This document shows positions 41,223 to 49,125 of a stretch of DNA of 64,000 nt, piece by piece. The first letter of the stretch is position 1, and the number at the start of each line of letters is the position of its first letter. The DNA is from a virus: positions 1 through 64,000 of IMG/VR virus record IMGVR_UViG_3300020185_000044, one strand, 5' to 3'. The notes beneath the pieces were generated by a model. That model did no database searches. It was not told the DNA's origin and worked only from the letters and a program-made list of their open reading frames with translations. Both the position numbers and the translations under genes were made by a program.

Positions 41223-41641
41223 TTTCGCCCCCTTAAGGCTCTTTGCACCGTACTCAAGCTAACATCCAACTCATTCGCCAACTCCTGCTTAGAATATTCT
41301 GGAAATAATTTATTTAACTCCAAAATCTTATTAACCATAGCCTTCCTTAAACTCTTCTTAATTAACCTAGCTTTCCTATTCTTAGATGTCCTTAGCCTAA
41401 TAGCACGGCATTCTCGCTGCTTCAACTCCTTCAACCACATAGCTAACCAAAAATGTAAATAAGCAGAAGGCTTCCTATAATCATCAAACACCCATATACT
41501 ATGAACCTCCCAACTGCCACCCAACTTGTGATACCACCTGTAATTAGAGTCCCTATCCCTTACAATTTTATGATTCTCTATCCTACATAAAGAAGCTAAA
41601 TCATCATCAGACCAACTCGTACTTAAATTAACATCTTCCAT
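41207..41641 (-). CDS. HTH DNA-binding protein, leftward in the early arm
   Basis: The C-terminal 40 residues are a clear helix-turn-helix (YSKQELANELDVSLSTVQRA) followed by a basic tail. The N-terminal part is rich in W and may bind a ligand or a nuclease-like target. ATG 41641 is chosen because the upstream in-frame TTG overlaps the -7 box. As the only leftward regulator-like gene in the early arm, it may repress early transcription. Confidence 0.6.
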   Translation of the reverse strand: MEDVNLSTSWSDDDLASLCRIENHKIVRDRDSNYRWYHKLGGSWEVHSIWVFDDYRKPSAYLHFWLAMWLKELKQRECRAIRLRTSKNRKARLIKKSLRKAMVNKILELNKLFPEYSKQELANELDVSLSTVQRALRGRNKKAQ

Positions 41642-41650
41642 ATTCAAAAA

Positions 41651-41658
41651 CAAATATA
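41651..41658 (-). promoter_or_regulatory. -7 box TATATTTG for the HTH gene
   Basis: CAAATATA on the plus strand; the box is 9 nt before ATG 41641 on the minus strand, so the leader is very short. Confidence 0.65.
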
Positions 41659-41759
41659 CCTAAACCATAAGGCTATAAAAAACAAAATAACACTCCTTAA
41701 CATCTATCAATAAGATAATTAATTACTTTAGCTGTATGAAAAATAAAAAGTAAATAATT

Positions 41760-42107
41760 ATGAACTCAGTAGAAGAATACGAAAAAGAAGAACGGGAAAT
41801 AAAAAAACTAATAGATGAGCTTAAAACAAGAAAGCCTACTATAAAAGAGATAAAAAAAGTATTGGACTTTAAAATACTACATAAGGACTCTAAGCAAAAA
41901 TGGGTAATAAACGAATACTTCCCGTTAGAACACCACGAAAAACATTCAACATCATACCTAGTGCTTAAACCTTACAATAAGGGGTGGTTTTATAGAAATG
42001 AATCATCGCACGACTACGGTATGCAAATAAACCCAGAGGTGTTTGAGGTGAAAATGACAGAACAAGAGGTAGTAGATAAGTATGTTATTAGTGATTATGG
42101 ATTGTAG
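41760..42107 (+). CDS. Hypothetical protein (115 aa)
   Basis: It has a highly charged helical N-terminus (EEYEKEEREIKKLIDELK) and then a mixed domain with a H-H-E-K-H-S-T segment. No known motif. It is followed by the small gene at 42140. Confidence 0.55.
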   Translation: MNSVEEYEKEEREIKKLIDELKTRKPTIKEIKKVLDFKILHKDSKQKWVINEYFPLEHHEKHSTSYLVLKPYNKGWFYRNESSHDYGMQINPEVFEVKMTEQEVVDKYVISDYGL

Positions 42108-42139
42108 TTTAATCCCCCGCAATACACAAAGGAAATAAT

Positions 42140-42292
42140 ATGAAACACATAGGATATATACCAAAAGAAACAGAAAAGAAACTACATAGAGAAGTATGCA
42201 GTGAACTTACAGAACAAGACTACAACGGAAAAGATACTTACCACTTATACATAGAACAATGGAATATAACTCAGACTTTAAATACGACCTAA
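42140..42292 (+). CDS. Small hypothetical protein (50 aa)
   Basis: It begins MKHIGYIPKETEKKLH with GGAAATAAT just upstream. Its 3' end overlaps the nuclease gene at 42259 by 34 nt in another frame. Acidic, soluble; function unknown. Confidence 0.45.
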   Translation: MKHIGYIPKETEKKLHREVCSELTEQDYNGKDTYHLYIEQWNITQTLNTT

Positions 42293-42603
42293 AAGTAGGG
42301 CAAATAAAAGAAAAAGAACTAGCACATATACTCCAAAATGAAAAAATAGAAGTAAAAACAGACCTGCAAGCTCACAAAACAGGAAATATATTTATAGAAT
42401 ACCACTCAAGAGGTAAACCATCAGGACTAGCAACATCAGAAGCTAAATACTACTGCATAGCTATACAAGAAATACTAATAATACTACCAGCCAAAAAACT
42501 TAAAAAACTATGCAGAAAATACCTAAACACCAACAGAGATAAAAAAGGCGGAGATAGCAACTCCTCAAAAGGAATACTCCTGCCAGTAAAAGATTTATTT
42601 TAA
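42259..42603 (+). CDS. PD-(D/E)XK nuclease-like protein (114 aa)
   Basis: The N-terminus has D-L-K-V-G-Q-I-K-E-K-E-L, then I-E-V-K-T-D, then T-G-N-I-F-I-E-Y and K-P-S-G-L-A-T-S-x-A-K-Y-Y. The E-x-K catalytic pair (E30/K32 region) and G-N-x-F-I-E strand occur in small phage endonucleases with the restriction-endonuclease fold. Probably a resolvase or DNA-repair nuclease. Confidence 0.62.
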   Translation: MEYNSDFKYDLKVGQIKEKELAHILQNEKIEVKTDLQAHKTGNIFIEYHSRGKPSGLATSEAKYYCIAIQEILIILPAKKLKKLCRKYLNTNRDKKGGDSNSSKGILLPVKDLF

Positions 42604-42665
42604 AAATTTTGTATGTATGTAGAAGTGGGGGATAATATAATATTCAACCCCGCCACCTCCAACAA
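42601..42665. repeat. Left flanking repeat of the HNH gene 42679-43776
   Basis: AATTTTGTATGTATGTAGAAG, a G-rich stretch, TAATATAATATTCAA and CCCCGCC resemble 43818-43877 (ATTTTGTGTGTAT, G-rich, TAATAAATAGTTCAA, CCCGCC). It is an imperfect direct repeat of about 55 bp on the two sides of the HNH gene. Confidence 0.5.
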
Positions 42666-42678
42666 ACCAAACCCGAAT

Positions 42679-43776
42679 CTATTCTGCTTTATTACCGTGA
42701 CCACCAATACCATTCTCTTTCTTGTATTTTGAAATCTTAATCGCTATGTTAGATTGGGATGTTCCTAACTTCTCTGCTATTTTCCATTGTGGCATTGTCT
42801 TATTCATTTCGTACAATTCTTTATAGTCGTATTTTCTGTTTCTTTTATCTAAGCCGTTAAGCCTAGCGCCAAATCTTTTTATAGCTGTTTCAACAGCCCC
42901 GTCACCACAATTATAATACTCAGTTAGCATTTTTAGCGTGTACCTCTTTTCTACTAAGCTTAAAAACTCATCTTTATCTGCTATACCATAGGGCTTAACA
43001 TAAATATCTTCACTTCTAAGCTCACCATACTTAATAATAATCCTTTTAACAGCACCAACACTAATCTGATACTTATCAGAAATAAACTCTATGCTATTAC
43101 CAGATTCGTAGGACTTAGAAAAAACCTTACCCCTACAATCTTTGTAGTTGATATTTCGAGTTATCCGTACAATAGTAGGAGGAGATACATTAAACATATC
43201 AGCTATTTCCGTATTACTAACCAACTCTTCAGAATAAAGCCTTTTAATTTCCCGCTGCTCATCATAGGAGAAATTAGTAAACTTATCCTTAATAACCCTA
43301 TTACTCCTACCATCAAATACGCCTAGTTCAACCAACAGTGATTTAATAACAGCGCTTGATACATTATACTGATTAGCTATATAAGTTATAGGGTAAGACT
43401 CATACATATCAACTATATTCTTCTTGTCAGAATCACTAAACGAATACTTAGTCCCAGATAAGTAACCAGCATCTTTCTGCCTTTTTCTATTTTCCTCTGG
43501 AGTAACCCACTCTAAGTTACTAGAGGCATTATTAAGCCTATTAAAGTCCTTATGGTCAACTTCGTGTCTATCGCTAGGAGGTAGCCCATTAAAAGCTAGA
43601 CAAACAAGTCTATGTACATACTGAGAGTGCCTGCCCTTTTCATTATGCCTAACTCCAACGGATAAGTACTTACCACCCTTTAATTGAGGCTTTAGTACAT
43701 TACCTCTCTTCTTATTATAAACATTTCCTAATTCATCTACTTGGTACTTATCGTACATTGGTATATTCTTTTTCAT
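42679..43776 (-). CDS. HNH homing endonuclease with an array of HTH domains (365 aa)
   Basis: The N-terminus has an HNH_3 core: Y-V-H-R-L-V-C-L-A-F-N, then H-E-V-D-H-K-D-F-N-R-L-N-N, then S-N-L-E-W-V-T. After this come at least four helix-turn-helix-like repeats (A-N-Q-Y-N-V-S-S, A-D-M-F-N-V-S-P-P-T-I, S-D-K-Y-Q-I-S-V-G-A-V, A-E-K-L-G-T-S-Q-S-N). The long DNA-binding array should recognise an extended site. It has its own promoter and imperfect flanking repeats, so it is probably a mobile gene. It is leftward within the rightward arm. Confidence 0.82.
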   Translation of the reverse strand: MKKNIPMYDKYQVDELGNVYNKKRGNVLKPQLKGGKYLSVGVRHNEKGRHSQYVHRLVCLAFNGLPPSDRHEVDHKDFNRLNNASSNLEWVTPEENRKRQKDAGYLSGTKYSFSDSDKKNIVDMYESYPITYIANQYNVSSAVIKSLLVELGVFDGRSNRVIKDKFTNFSYDEQREIKRLYSEELVSNTEIADMFNVSPPTIVRITRNINYKDCRGKVFSKSYESGNSIEFISDKYQISVGAVKRIIIKYGELRSEDIYVKPYGIADKDEFLSLVEKRYTLKMLTEYYNCGDGAVETAIKRFGARLNGLDKRNRKYDYKELYEMNKTMPQWKIAEKLGTSQSNIAIKISKYKKENGIGGHGNKAE

Positions 43777-44109
43777 ATATTATATTTTTGTAGGTACAAA
43801 TATAAGAAAAATAATTTAAATTTTGTGTGTATAGAGGGGTGTGGTATAATAAATAGTTCAATGCCCGCCTCAAACCCAATAAAAAACGGCTCAATATTAC
43901 CCGAGTGGGTCAATATTTCAACTTCAAAAACATAACCACCACCACTACATTACACCACGTTACACCATAGCATTTATATCTACATTCCTTGCCTATGCTA
44001 TGCGCTTGATGCTATTGTATTTAACATTTATTAACAATGTATGTATCTTTTTTATATTACATTTGTCGCAGTATCCGATGTTGGATGCTACAATTTAATA
44101 CTATATATT
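43777..44109. other. Gene-free region with promoters and inverted repeats
   Basis: It holds the -7 box of the HNH gene (43797-43804, minus), then the right flanking repeat (43818-43877). A 10-bp inverted repeat AATATTACCC/GGGTCAATATT follows (43893-43917), then TTACACCA repeats, a CATAGCAT/ATGCTATG dyad, and the rightward promoter TACATTTG at 44058-44065. I see no protein gene. Confidence 0.55.
44058..44108 (+). promoter_or_regulatory. Promoter TACATTTG and leader hairpin for 44110
   Basis: The -7 box at 44058-44065 is followed by a hairpin with arms GTATCC and GGATGC around GATGTT, then an A/T stretch to ATG 44110. Confidence 0.55.
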
Positions 44110-44361
44110 ATGAATATTGAAATAGAATACTTGAGAACGGACAAATCGCCTTGTTACGGTGGATTCAATGTACAGAACGTTTACGAAGTGAACACCGTGA
44201 CAAATGGCTTTAGTAACCGATATACCGTATTTTGCAGGATTGCAGGCTTAAACGGTGGTCAAATATGGAATGAGCCAGTAAGCTACGAAGCGCACGGCAA
44301 TAACGAAGAGACGCTTATCGAAAGTGCTGTATTTGATATTTTCGAAGATAACATAGGGTAA
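44110..44361 (+). CDS. Hypothetical protein (83 aa)
   Basis: ATG 44110 is preferred over 44041, since the latter precedes the promoter. The protein is beta-rich with two cysteines and a NNEETLIE segment near the end. A terminator follows directly. Function unknown. Confidence 0.55.
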   Translation: MNIEIEYLRTDKSPCYGGFNVQNVYEVNTVTNGFSNRYTVFCRIAGLNGGQIWNEPVSYEAHGNNEETLIESAVFDIFEDNIG

Positions 44362-44371
44362 ACAAACACAA

Positions 44372-44396
44372 AGCCCCGTTCATATTGTTCGGGGCT
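44372..44396. terminator. Bidirectional intrinsic terminator
   Basis: AGCCCCG pairs with CGGGGCT across an 11-nt loop, 10 nt behind the stop of the 44110 gene. Confidence 0.75.
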
Positions 44397-44414
44397 AATT
44401 TAATACTAAACAAG

Positions 44415-44621
44415 ATGACAAATTCAAAAGGACAACCGTTAACCTTTGGTTTCAGGTCAAACACAAAGGTATTGAAGTACAAAAGCAAAAGAGCTACAAA
44501 CAAGCTGGTAGACTCTTACAATGAAGCTAAAATAGACGCATACAAGGCGCATTGGGATAGCTTTAATACTGACCTATATAAGGAATTAATTGCAATTAAA
44601 TTAAATAGTTTAAACAGATAG
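44415..44621 (+). CDS. Small basic protein (68 aa)
   Basis: The true start is ATG 44415, because an upstream TTG in frame lies in the terminator. The protein is lysine-rich (KVLKYKSKRATNK) and helical. It is followed 4 nt later by 44626. Function unknown; nucleic-acid binding is possible. Confidence 0.5.
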   Translation: MTNSKGQPLTFGFRSNTKVLKYKSKRATNKLVDSYNEAKIDAYKAHWDSFNTDLYKELIAIKLNSLNR

Positions 44622-44625
44622 GATT

Positions 44626-44763
44626 ATGAAAACTTATTATTTCAAAGTAACGAATAACGGATTGACAAAATTAGTAGGGATGTGCGCTAGCTCTAAAAAG
44701 AAAGCAATGAAGTATGTATTAAGACATCCTTCGTTCAACAATCCAATAGTAAAACATATGTAA
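44626..44763 (+). CDS. Small basic protein (45 aa)
   Basis: It begins MKTYYFKVTNNGLTKLVG and has a SSKKKAMKYVLRHPSF helix. A terminator follows at 44785-44818. It is the last gene of the 44110 unit. Function unknown. Confidence 0.5.
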   Translation: MKTYYFKVTNNGLTKLVGMCASSKKKAMKYVLRHPSFNNPIVKHM

Positions 44764-45384
44764 ACCCCTAAACACTAAAAACAAAAGCCTTGCTATTAAT
44801 TTAGCAGGGCTTTTTTTATGCGCTAAACTTTCTGTTCATACATTCTATTTAGTAAACAAATTAGCCGTAAAAATATCTCTTATTCAATATCTAATATTTG
44901 ACACGATGACTTTTTTAAGGGGCTAAAATAGTCATGCATAATTTTAAAATAACCGTCAAACCTATGCTGTCATTGGTCTGTAGAAGGTTTTGGGTTTTGA
45001 CTTTTGTTACGACCTTATATAGGTAGTAAAAGTTTTTTTTGTTTGTTGATGTGTTTAGGTGTAAATAGGGTATAATTCCACACACACAAACTACTCACAT
45101 TTAAACCAAATACAATATTTAGCCAAGTCAAGAATATAATTATTTTGTCCTATGTTTAGTACATTATGTTAAGTAGAGTAACTCTATTGAGTATATTATT
45201 ATTCATTAGATTGGTTATTTTTATTGCTATTTATAGCGTATTCTATTAGTTTAATTCTAGTTTAGAATATAAACCAAGTGAATAACAGCAAGTTAGATGT
45301 TTATATGTTAACGAATGTTAAAAAGTATTGCGTATTGAAATATTGGTTGTAGTATTGCTTTCGTAAACAAATAAACAAAACAAG
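44764..45384. other. A/T-rich gene-free region (possible origin)
   Basis: After the terminator at 44785-44818 there is about 560 bases of A/T-rich DNA with no open frame over about 30 codons. I see one near-palindrome (TAGAGTAACTCTA near 45176) and long T runs, but no iterons. It is the longest gene-free stretch of the window and could hold an origin or regulatory sites; no proof. Confidence 0.4.
44785..44818 (+). terminator. Intrinsic terminator
   Basis: AAAGCCTTGCTA and TAGCAGGGCTTT form the stem, followed by a run of seven T. Confidence 0.85.
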
Positions 45385-45564
45385 ATGAAAAAGTATAAAC
45401 AAAATTTAAGAGTAGAAAACAAAAAAGTGTTTAGTTACAATACGCACGTTGCAACAATTGAGAGTGATAATTTAATGCAGTTGGGCTATTGGTCTATGAC
45501 TACTCAGAAGCACATTAACTATGTGGCAAACGAATTTAATTTAAATTTAGTTAAGCCTAGTTAA
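45385..45564 (+). CDS. Small conserved-looking phage protein (59 aa)
   Basis: It contains V-F-S-Y-N-T-H-V-A-T-I and G-Y-W-S-M-T-T-Q-K-H-I-N-Y-V-A, a pattern I have seen in small proteins of many Bacteroidota phages and mobile elements. Soluble; function unknown. It starts after an A-rich leader at the edge of the gene-free region. Confidence 0.6.
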   Translation: MKKYKQNLRVENKKVFSYNTHVATIESDNLMQLGYWSMTTQKHINYVANEFNLNLVKPS

Positions 45565-45609
45565 ACACTTTATAGCCTTATTAGGCGCAAAATATTAAAA
45601 ACTATAATA

Positions 45610-45837
45610 ATGAAAACACTAGTTGACGAAATGACGGGGCGAAAAGATTTTCCAATATTCAATGGAAGTGATGAAAATATTTGTAAATGGGTTAATTCAA
45701 ACATTGATTCAATGGAAGGCTTAAATGAACCTCATTCATGTACTGCTGAGTTAATAGACGGTACTATATGCATAATCGGAGATGAAGATTTAAGAGAACT
45801 AAGAATTGTAAGAGTAGAAACTATTGATGTTAATTAA
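45610..45837 (+). CDS. Hypothetical acidic protein (75 aa)
   Basis: It is soluble with three cysteines (ENICKW, HSCTAEL, GTICII). No motif recognised. It lies in a run of small early genes with separate promoters. Confidence 0.5.
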   Translation: MKTLVDEMTGRKDFPIFNGSDENICKWVNSNIDSMEGLNEPHSCTAELIDGTICIIGDEDLRELRIVRVETIDVN

Positions 45838-45871
45838 CAATTTTTAACACTAACATACAAAACAAATAAAC

Positions 45872-45879
45872 TACATTTG
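45872..45879 (+). promoter_or_regulatory. -7 box TACATTTG for 45904-46566
   Basis: It matches TAnnTTTG and lies 24 nt before ATG 45904. Confidence 0.6.
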
Positions 45880-45903
45880 AATAATTAAACAAAATAAAAG
45901 ATT

Positions 45904-46566
45904 ATGAAAACTTATATTCAAAAAAAGATTGAGAAAATAATGCAAACGTCAACGGGTAAATCAATGTGCGACAGCGGAGGCGAAAACGGTAGACACTGGC
46001 AAAGGAATCAAAACAGAAAGCTAAACTTTAATGAGGATATAAAGTTAGATGAGTACGGGGCAATTATTCCTATTCATGTTTATATGAATACAATGTTTGA
46101 GTGTGATGATGTTACGGCTATGTTCAACCGTAAATTAAGCAAGGGTTATTTTTGGGTTCAAGATGCGTTTGATGTATTGTCTGAGTCTTTTGAATTAGAT
46201 GCTGATGGATATTTATGTTCAAGTGAGGCTAACAACACTTACAACAGCGAAAACAACCTTTCGCAAAACTTTCAGTACCAATTAATAGGCTTTAACGGTG
46301 ATGTATATTGCTTATTTCAATTGCATCAAGGTGCGGATATTAGAGGCGGATATACAAGCACGCAAGTATTCAAAGTTAACGACCCTGACTACTTTTTTAT
46401 AGGTTGGTCGGTTGACTTTTACGATAATAGTAACGATGAGCAATTTGAATGTTTTTATTCAATTGGTGATGATGAAAGGTACGAACTGAACGAATCAAAA
46501 CAATGCTTTATAAATAAAGAAACAAGTGAAGAGGTTTATCCTTATTCATCCGCAACGGGTTATTAA
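45904..46566 (+). CDS. Hypothetical acidic protein (220 aa)
   Basis: It begins with a basic helix (KTYIQKKIEKIMQTSTGKS). A segment NGRHWQRNQNR and a beta-rich acidic domain with many aromatic residues follow, giving a product that may form a globular enzyme-inhibitor type fold. Own promoter. No motif recognised. Probably an early host-takeover protein; inferred from position. Confidence 0.5.
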   Translation: MKTYIQKKIEKIMQTSTGKSMCDSGGENGRHWQRNQNRKLNFNEDIKLDEYGAIIPIHVYMNTMFECDDVTAMFNRKLSKGYFWVQDAFDVLSESFELDADGYLCSSEANNTYNSENNLSQNFQYQLIGFNGDVYCLFQLHQGADIRGGYTSTQVFKVNDPDYFFIGWSVDFYDNSNDEQFECFYSIGDDERYELNESKQCFINKETSEEVYPYSSATGY

Positions 46567-46600
46567 TATAATTTAACTTTTCAATACATAAACAATTATA

Positions 46601-46608
46601 TACATTTG
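46601..46608 (+). promoter_or_regulatory. -7 box TACATTTG for 46635-46985
   Basis: TACATTTGAATTATT is the same block as at 38504, but the ATG is 26 nt downstream. Confidence 0.6.
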
Positions 46609-46634
46609 AATTATTAATTTTAAAACAAAACAAA

Positions 46635-46985
46635 ATGAAAACAATTAAAGAATTTTTAGGAACACTTACAACAGAATTAGACCTTCAATATAATTATCAA
46701 GATGATATGACCTTTGGAGAATTTGAAGAGGCTATTGATACCTATATTAGAGAATCAAGCGATGTTATTTACTACTCTAAAGCGATGGAGTTTTTACAGG
46801 AACATGACCCTAGTTTGAGAGAAAGTTTAGGGCTTGCATCGGATTTAGGATATGACCCTAGCGACTTAAATAGCGAAATTTTAGCCACGCTATTAAACCA
46901 ACAGAAACTATTTGAAGAGTGGAGCGAATTATCCAGCGAAATAGAAGAGTATTTTGATGAATATAAAAAATACCTTGAATTATAA
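46635..46985 (+). CDS. Hypothetical acidic helical protein (116 aa)
   Basis: It is strongly acidic and helical throughout (FEEWSELSSEIEEYFDEY at the end). No membrane segment. DNA mimicry or inhibition of a host enzyme is possible for such acidic early proteins, but there is no evidence. Confidence 0.5.
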   Translation: MKTIKEFLGTLTTELDLQYNYQDDMTFGEFEEAIDTYIRESSDVIYYSKAMEFLQEHDPSLRESLGLASDLGYDPSDLNSEILATLLNQQKLFEEWSELSSEIEEYFDEYKKYLEL

Positions 46986-47101
46986 GGGGAGAAGGAAGAA
47001 ATTTAAAACTTTTGTTTTGTTTATATCCGTCTAACATTGGGATGTTCTGTCCCTTTGTTTTAGGCGGGGAATTAACAAGGCAAGTAAATAAAATAAAGAT
47101 T
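46986..47101 (+). promoter_or_regulatory. Structured leader before 47102
   Basis: Within it, AACAT/ATGTT with loop TGGG, and alternatively GGGA/TCCC, form competing small hairpins inside an outer pairing CGTCTAA/TTAGGCG. It may control the start of 47102. Seen by eye only. Confidence 0.35.
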
Positions 47102-47605
47102 ATGAAAACAAATATTAGAATATCAACAGACTATTACGGTCAAGGCGCATACAACGAATTTAGAGACGAAATAAACTACTTAGTCAATGAATGTATTGAA
47201 TGTTATTGCGAAGTAAAAAACAATTCGCTTGTTAATCAAGTTGAAGAAGAAAAAAACTACATGACCTACAAAGGGCAGTTTAAAAACAAAACTATCGTGG
47301 AGGCGAAGGGATACTCTCAAGGAAACTGGCAAACATACACTTTGCATCATAACCTAGATGAAAATAACGATGATTTAATGCGCTTAGTTGATGAGCTTGA
47401 AAAAAGCTTTACGCATATGAACGACTACACGGTCGAAAAGTTTGAAAGCGAAGAAATAAATGGCAAAGTATTCAATGCAGAACCACACGACTACACAAAC
47501 TTTTCAATAAGGCACATTGAGTTTCCTGATGAAGATGACGTATTGAAGGAATATTTAGAAATATATGGAAAAGATTTTGACGAATGTATAACTGATTTAA
47601 AATGA
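47102..47605 (+). CDS. Hypothetical protein (167 aa)
   Basis: ATG 47102 follows AAATAAAGATT; the longer in-frame start would include the leader hairpins. It is acidic with three cysteines near the N-terminus (NECIECYC). It overlaps the next gene by ATGA. Function unknown. Confidence 0.5.
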   Translation: MKTNIRISTDYYGQGAYNEFRDEINYLVNECIECYCEVKNNSLVNQVEEEKNYMTYKGQFKNKTIVEAKGYSQGNWQTYTLHHNLDENNDDLMRLVDELEKSFTHMNDYTVEKFESEEINGKVFNAEPHDYTNFSIRHIEFPDEDDVLKEYLEIYGKDFDECITDLK

Positions 47606-47883
47606 AAGCAAGAATTACTAAACACGGTCAACACTTAAACGGTTGGTATATATACCTAGAAAATTGTGATGATTGGTTAAATTATAATCCTCACTTCGGA
47701 AAGGAATTTAATGTGTATTCCAGCGATGGAATTATTTACATAGAGAAACCATTTTTAAATTTTTCAGGAACATTAAGGAAACTATCAAAAAAAGGAAGGT
47801 TTTATTTAACATCAGACGAATTAGAAGAAGGAATATATACAATAATAGAAATTGACAGCGAAACACTAGAAATAGATTTATGA
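47602..47883 (+). CDS. Hypothetical protein (93 aa)
   Basis: It is mixed alpha/beta, starting MKARITKHGQHLNGWYIYL. Coupled by ATGA to both neighbours. No motif recognised. Confidence 0.5.
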   Translation: MKARITKHGQHLNGWYIYLENCDDWLNYNPHFGKEFNVYSSDGIIYIEKPFLNFSGTLRKLSKKGRFYLTSDELEEGIYTIIEIDSETLEIDL

Positions 47884-47963
47884 AAACATTTAACAGACTA
47901 AGCATATTAACATTTATTATTTTGGTAGGTGGATTTATTGCAATAAGTTTGTGTTTGTTATAA
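47880..47963 (+). CDS. 27-aa membrane peptide
   Basis: ATG 47880 overlaps the previous stop. The peptide is one membrane helix (LSILTFIILVGGFIAISLCL). It ends at a TTATAACG cassette-junction motif. Confidence 0.4.
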   Translation: MKTFNRLSILTFIILVGGFIAISLCLL

Positions 47964-48006
47964 CGTTGAGTGTAGTGCGGATTATTAACAAATAAATTTA
48001 ATTGAA

Positions 48007-48283
48007 ATGGCTGAAATTAATTATAGTAAAGAGAATTGTTGGAGAATAAAATACATTCCCAATAGATTGCACTAAAGAAAAAAATAGACATGGTGATTGG
48101 CGAATTGTAGTACCCAAAATGGCAATGAGTTATGACGTTTTTATTGATATAGAAACATCTATTACACACATGGAAAGTTATGGTATTAGATACAATTACA
48201 TAGAGGGTGTCGCTAGTATGAATGTAACGGATAAAGGACTAAAAGAATTACAAGAAATGACTGACGTTATACGCATAGTTTAG
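48007..48283 (+). pseudogene. Frameshifted small gene
   Basis: ATG 48007 reads 22 codons and stops after N-R-L-H. Removing one C in the CCC near 48058 joins it in frame to the open frame that ends at TAG 48281-48283 (...D-C-T-K-E-K-N-R-H-G-D-W-R-I-V-V-P-K-M). The restored protein is about 91 residues. A second start at 48118 could still make the C-terminal part. Confidence 0.55.
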
Positions 48284-48386
48284 CATTACACAAAACGGGT
48301 AGGTATATGATTAGTGTGCGATTGCACTAACCTTTGAATTAAAACAAATATTAACTAAGCACATTAACTATATACATTGTTAGGGT
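48284..48386 (+). repeat. attC-like cassette junction
   Basis: GTATATGATTAGTGTGC and GCACATTAACTATATAC pair with a few mismatches around a loop containing CTTTGAATTAA. The right end is GTTAGGGT (48379-48386), inverse to ACCCTAAC at 48613-48620. Confidence 0.65.
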
Positions 48387-48405
48387 GCGTTTAAATTAAA
48401 TTATT

Positions 48406-48609
48406 ATGACTTACGAAGACTTTTTATTCTCACAATTATTTATGAACCACGTTGAGAATAACGAAACACAATATCAAGAACTTGAATATGACTTGATATT
48501 CCCCGAAGTATTAAAGCACCAAAATCTATTCTTAAAATCTAATTACAATTTAGACGTTTGTAGCGAATACGATTGCATAGTAAACTACCTTCTTAATGAA
48601 GTGAAGTAA
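48406..48609 (+). CDS. Small acidic protein (67 aa), single-gene cassette
   Basis: It is helical and acidic with two cysteines (LDVCSEYDCIV). It lies alone between the matched tags GTTAGGGT and ACCCTAAC. Function unknown. Confidence 0.55.
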   Translation: MTYEDFLFSQLFMNHVENNETQYQELEYDLIFPEVLKHQNLFLKSNYNLDVCSEYDCIVNYLLNEVK

Positions 48610-48612
48610 TGA

Positions 48613-48709
48613 ACCCTAACGTTTAGTATAAGATTAGTGCGCTAAACTATAAACTTTGAATTAAGCACTAACATAACCAAGCGCATTAATTTTATACATT
48701 GTTATGCGC
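48613..48709 (+). repeat. attC-like cassette junction
   Basis: ACCCTAACG, then GTATAAGATTAGTGCGC, a loop again containing CTTTGAATTAA, then GCGCATTAATTTTATAC and finally GTTATGCGC (48701-48709). The stems differ from the junction at 48284 but pair equally well. Confidence 0.7.
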
Positions 48710-48725
48710 TTTTAATTAAATTATT

Positions 48726-48911
48726 ATGGACTACAAATTAATTGACAACATTGAAGTAGATGGAATAGACACTAAAGACTATCCAGATTTTTGTGACGCA
48801 TTTATAGCAAGTGCGAAATATAATGGAAAACCAATGACTGACGAGCAATTAGATGAATTAAATGAGGATGGCGGATTTGTTTATAAATGTGTGGAAAATC
48901 ATTTGTTCTAA
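48726..48911 (+). CDS. Small acidic protein (61 aa), single-gene cassette
   Basis: It is acidic and soluble with two cysteines. It lies alone between GTTATGCGC (48701-48709) and GCGCATAAC (48914-48922). Function unknown. Confidence 0.55.
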   Translation: MDYKLIDNIEVDGIDTKDYPDFCDAFIASAKYNGKPMTDEQLDELNEDGGFVYKCVENHLF

Positions 48912-48913
48912 TT

Positions 48914-48971
48914 GCGCATAACACCAAGCTAAGAAACGTAAAGCGCAGCACAATGTTTAATCTTAGCACAA
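48914..48971 (+). repeat. Cassette end tag and diverged hairpin repeat
   Basis: GCGCATAAC is followed by the ACACCAAGCTAAGAAACG repeat start seen at 1321 and 55507. The other stem arm (AATGTTTAATCTTAGC) has diverged. Confidence 0.6.
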
Positions 48972-49020
48972 TACTATATTGCTTTATGGTGTATAGGTTG
49001 TGTTAGCAAATCGTTTAATT

Positions 49021-49125
49021 ATGAATTTACAAGCAACAGATATATTATTAGCAGTATTTAAAGCAATAGCAATTACATTTTACATTTGCTCAATGGTTTT
49101 ATTTTTAATATACTTAGCATTATGA
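49021..49125 (+). CDS. 34-aa membrane peptide
   Basis: One membrane helix covers most of the peptide (AVFKAIAITFYICSMVLFL). Its stop overlaps the next start by ATGA. Confidence 0.45.
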   Translation: MNLQATDILLAVFKAIAITFYICSMVLFLIYLAL

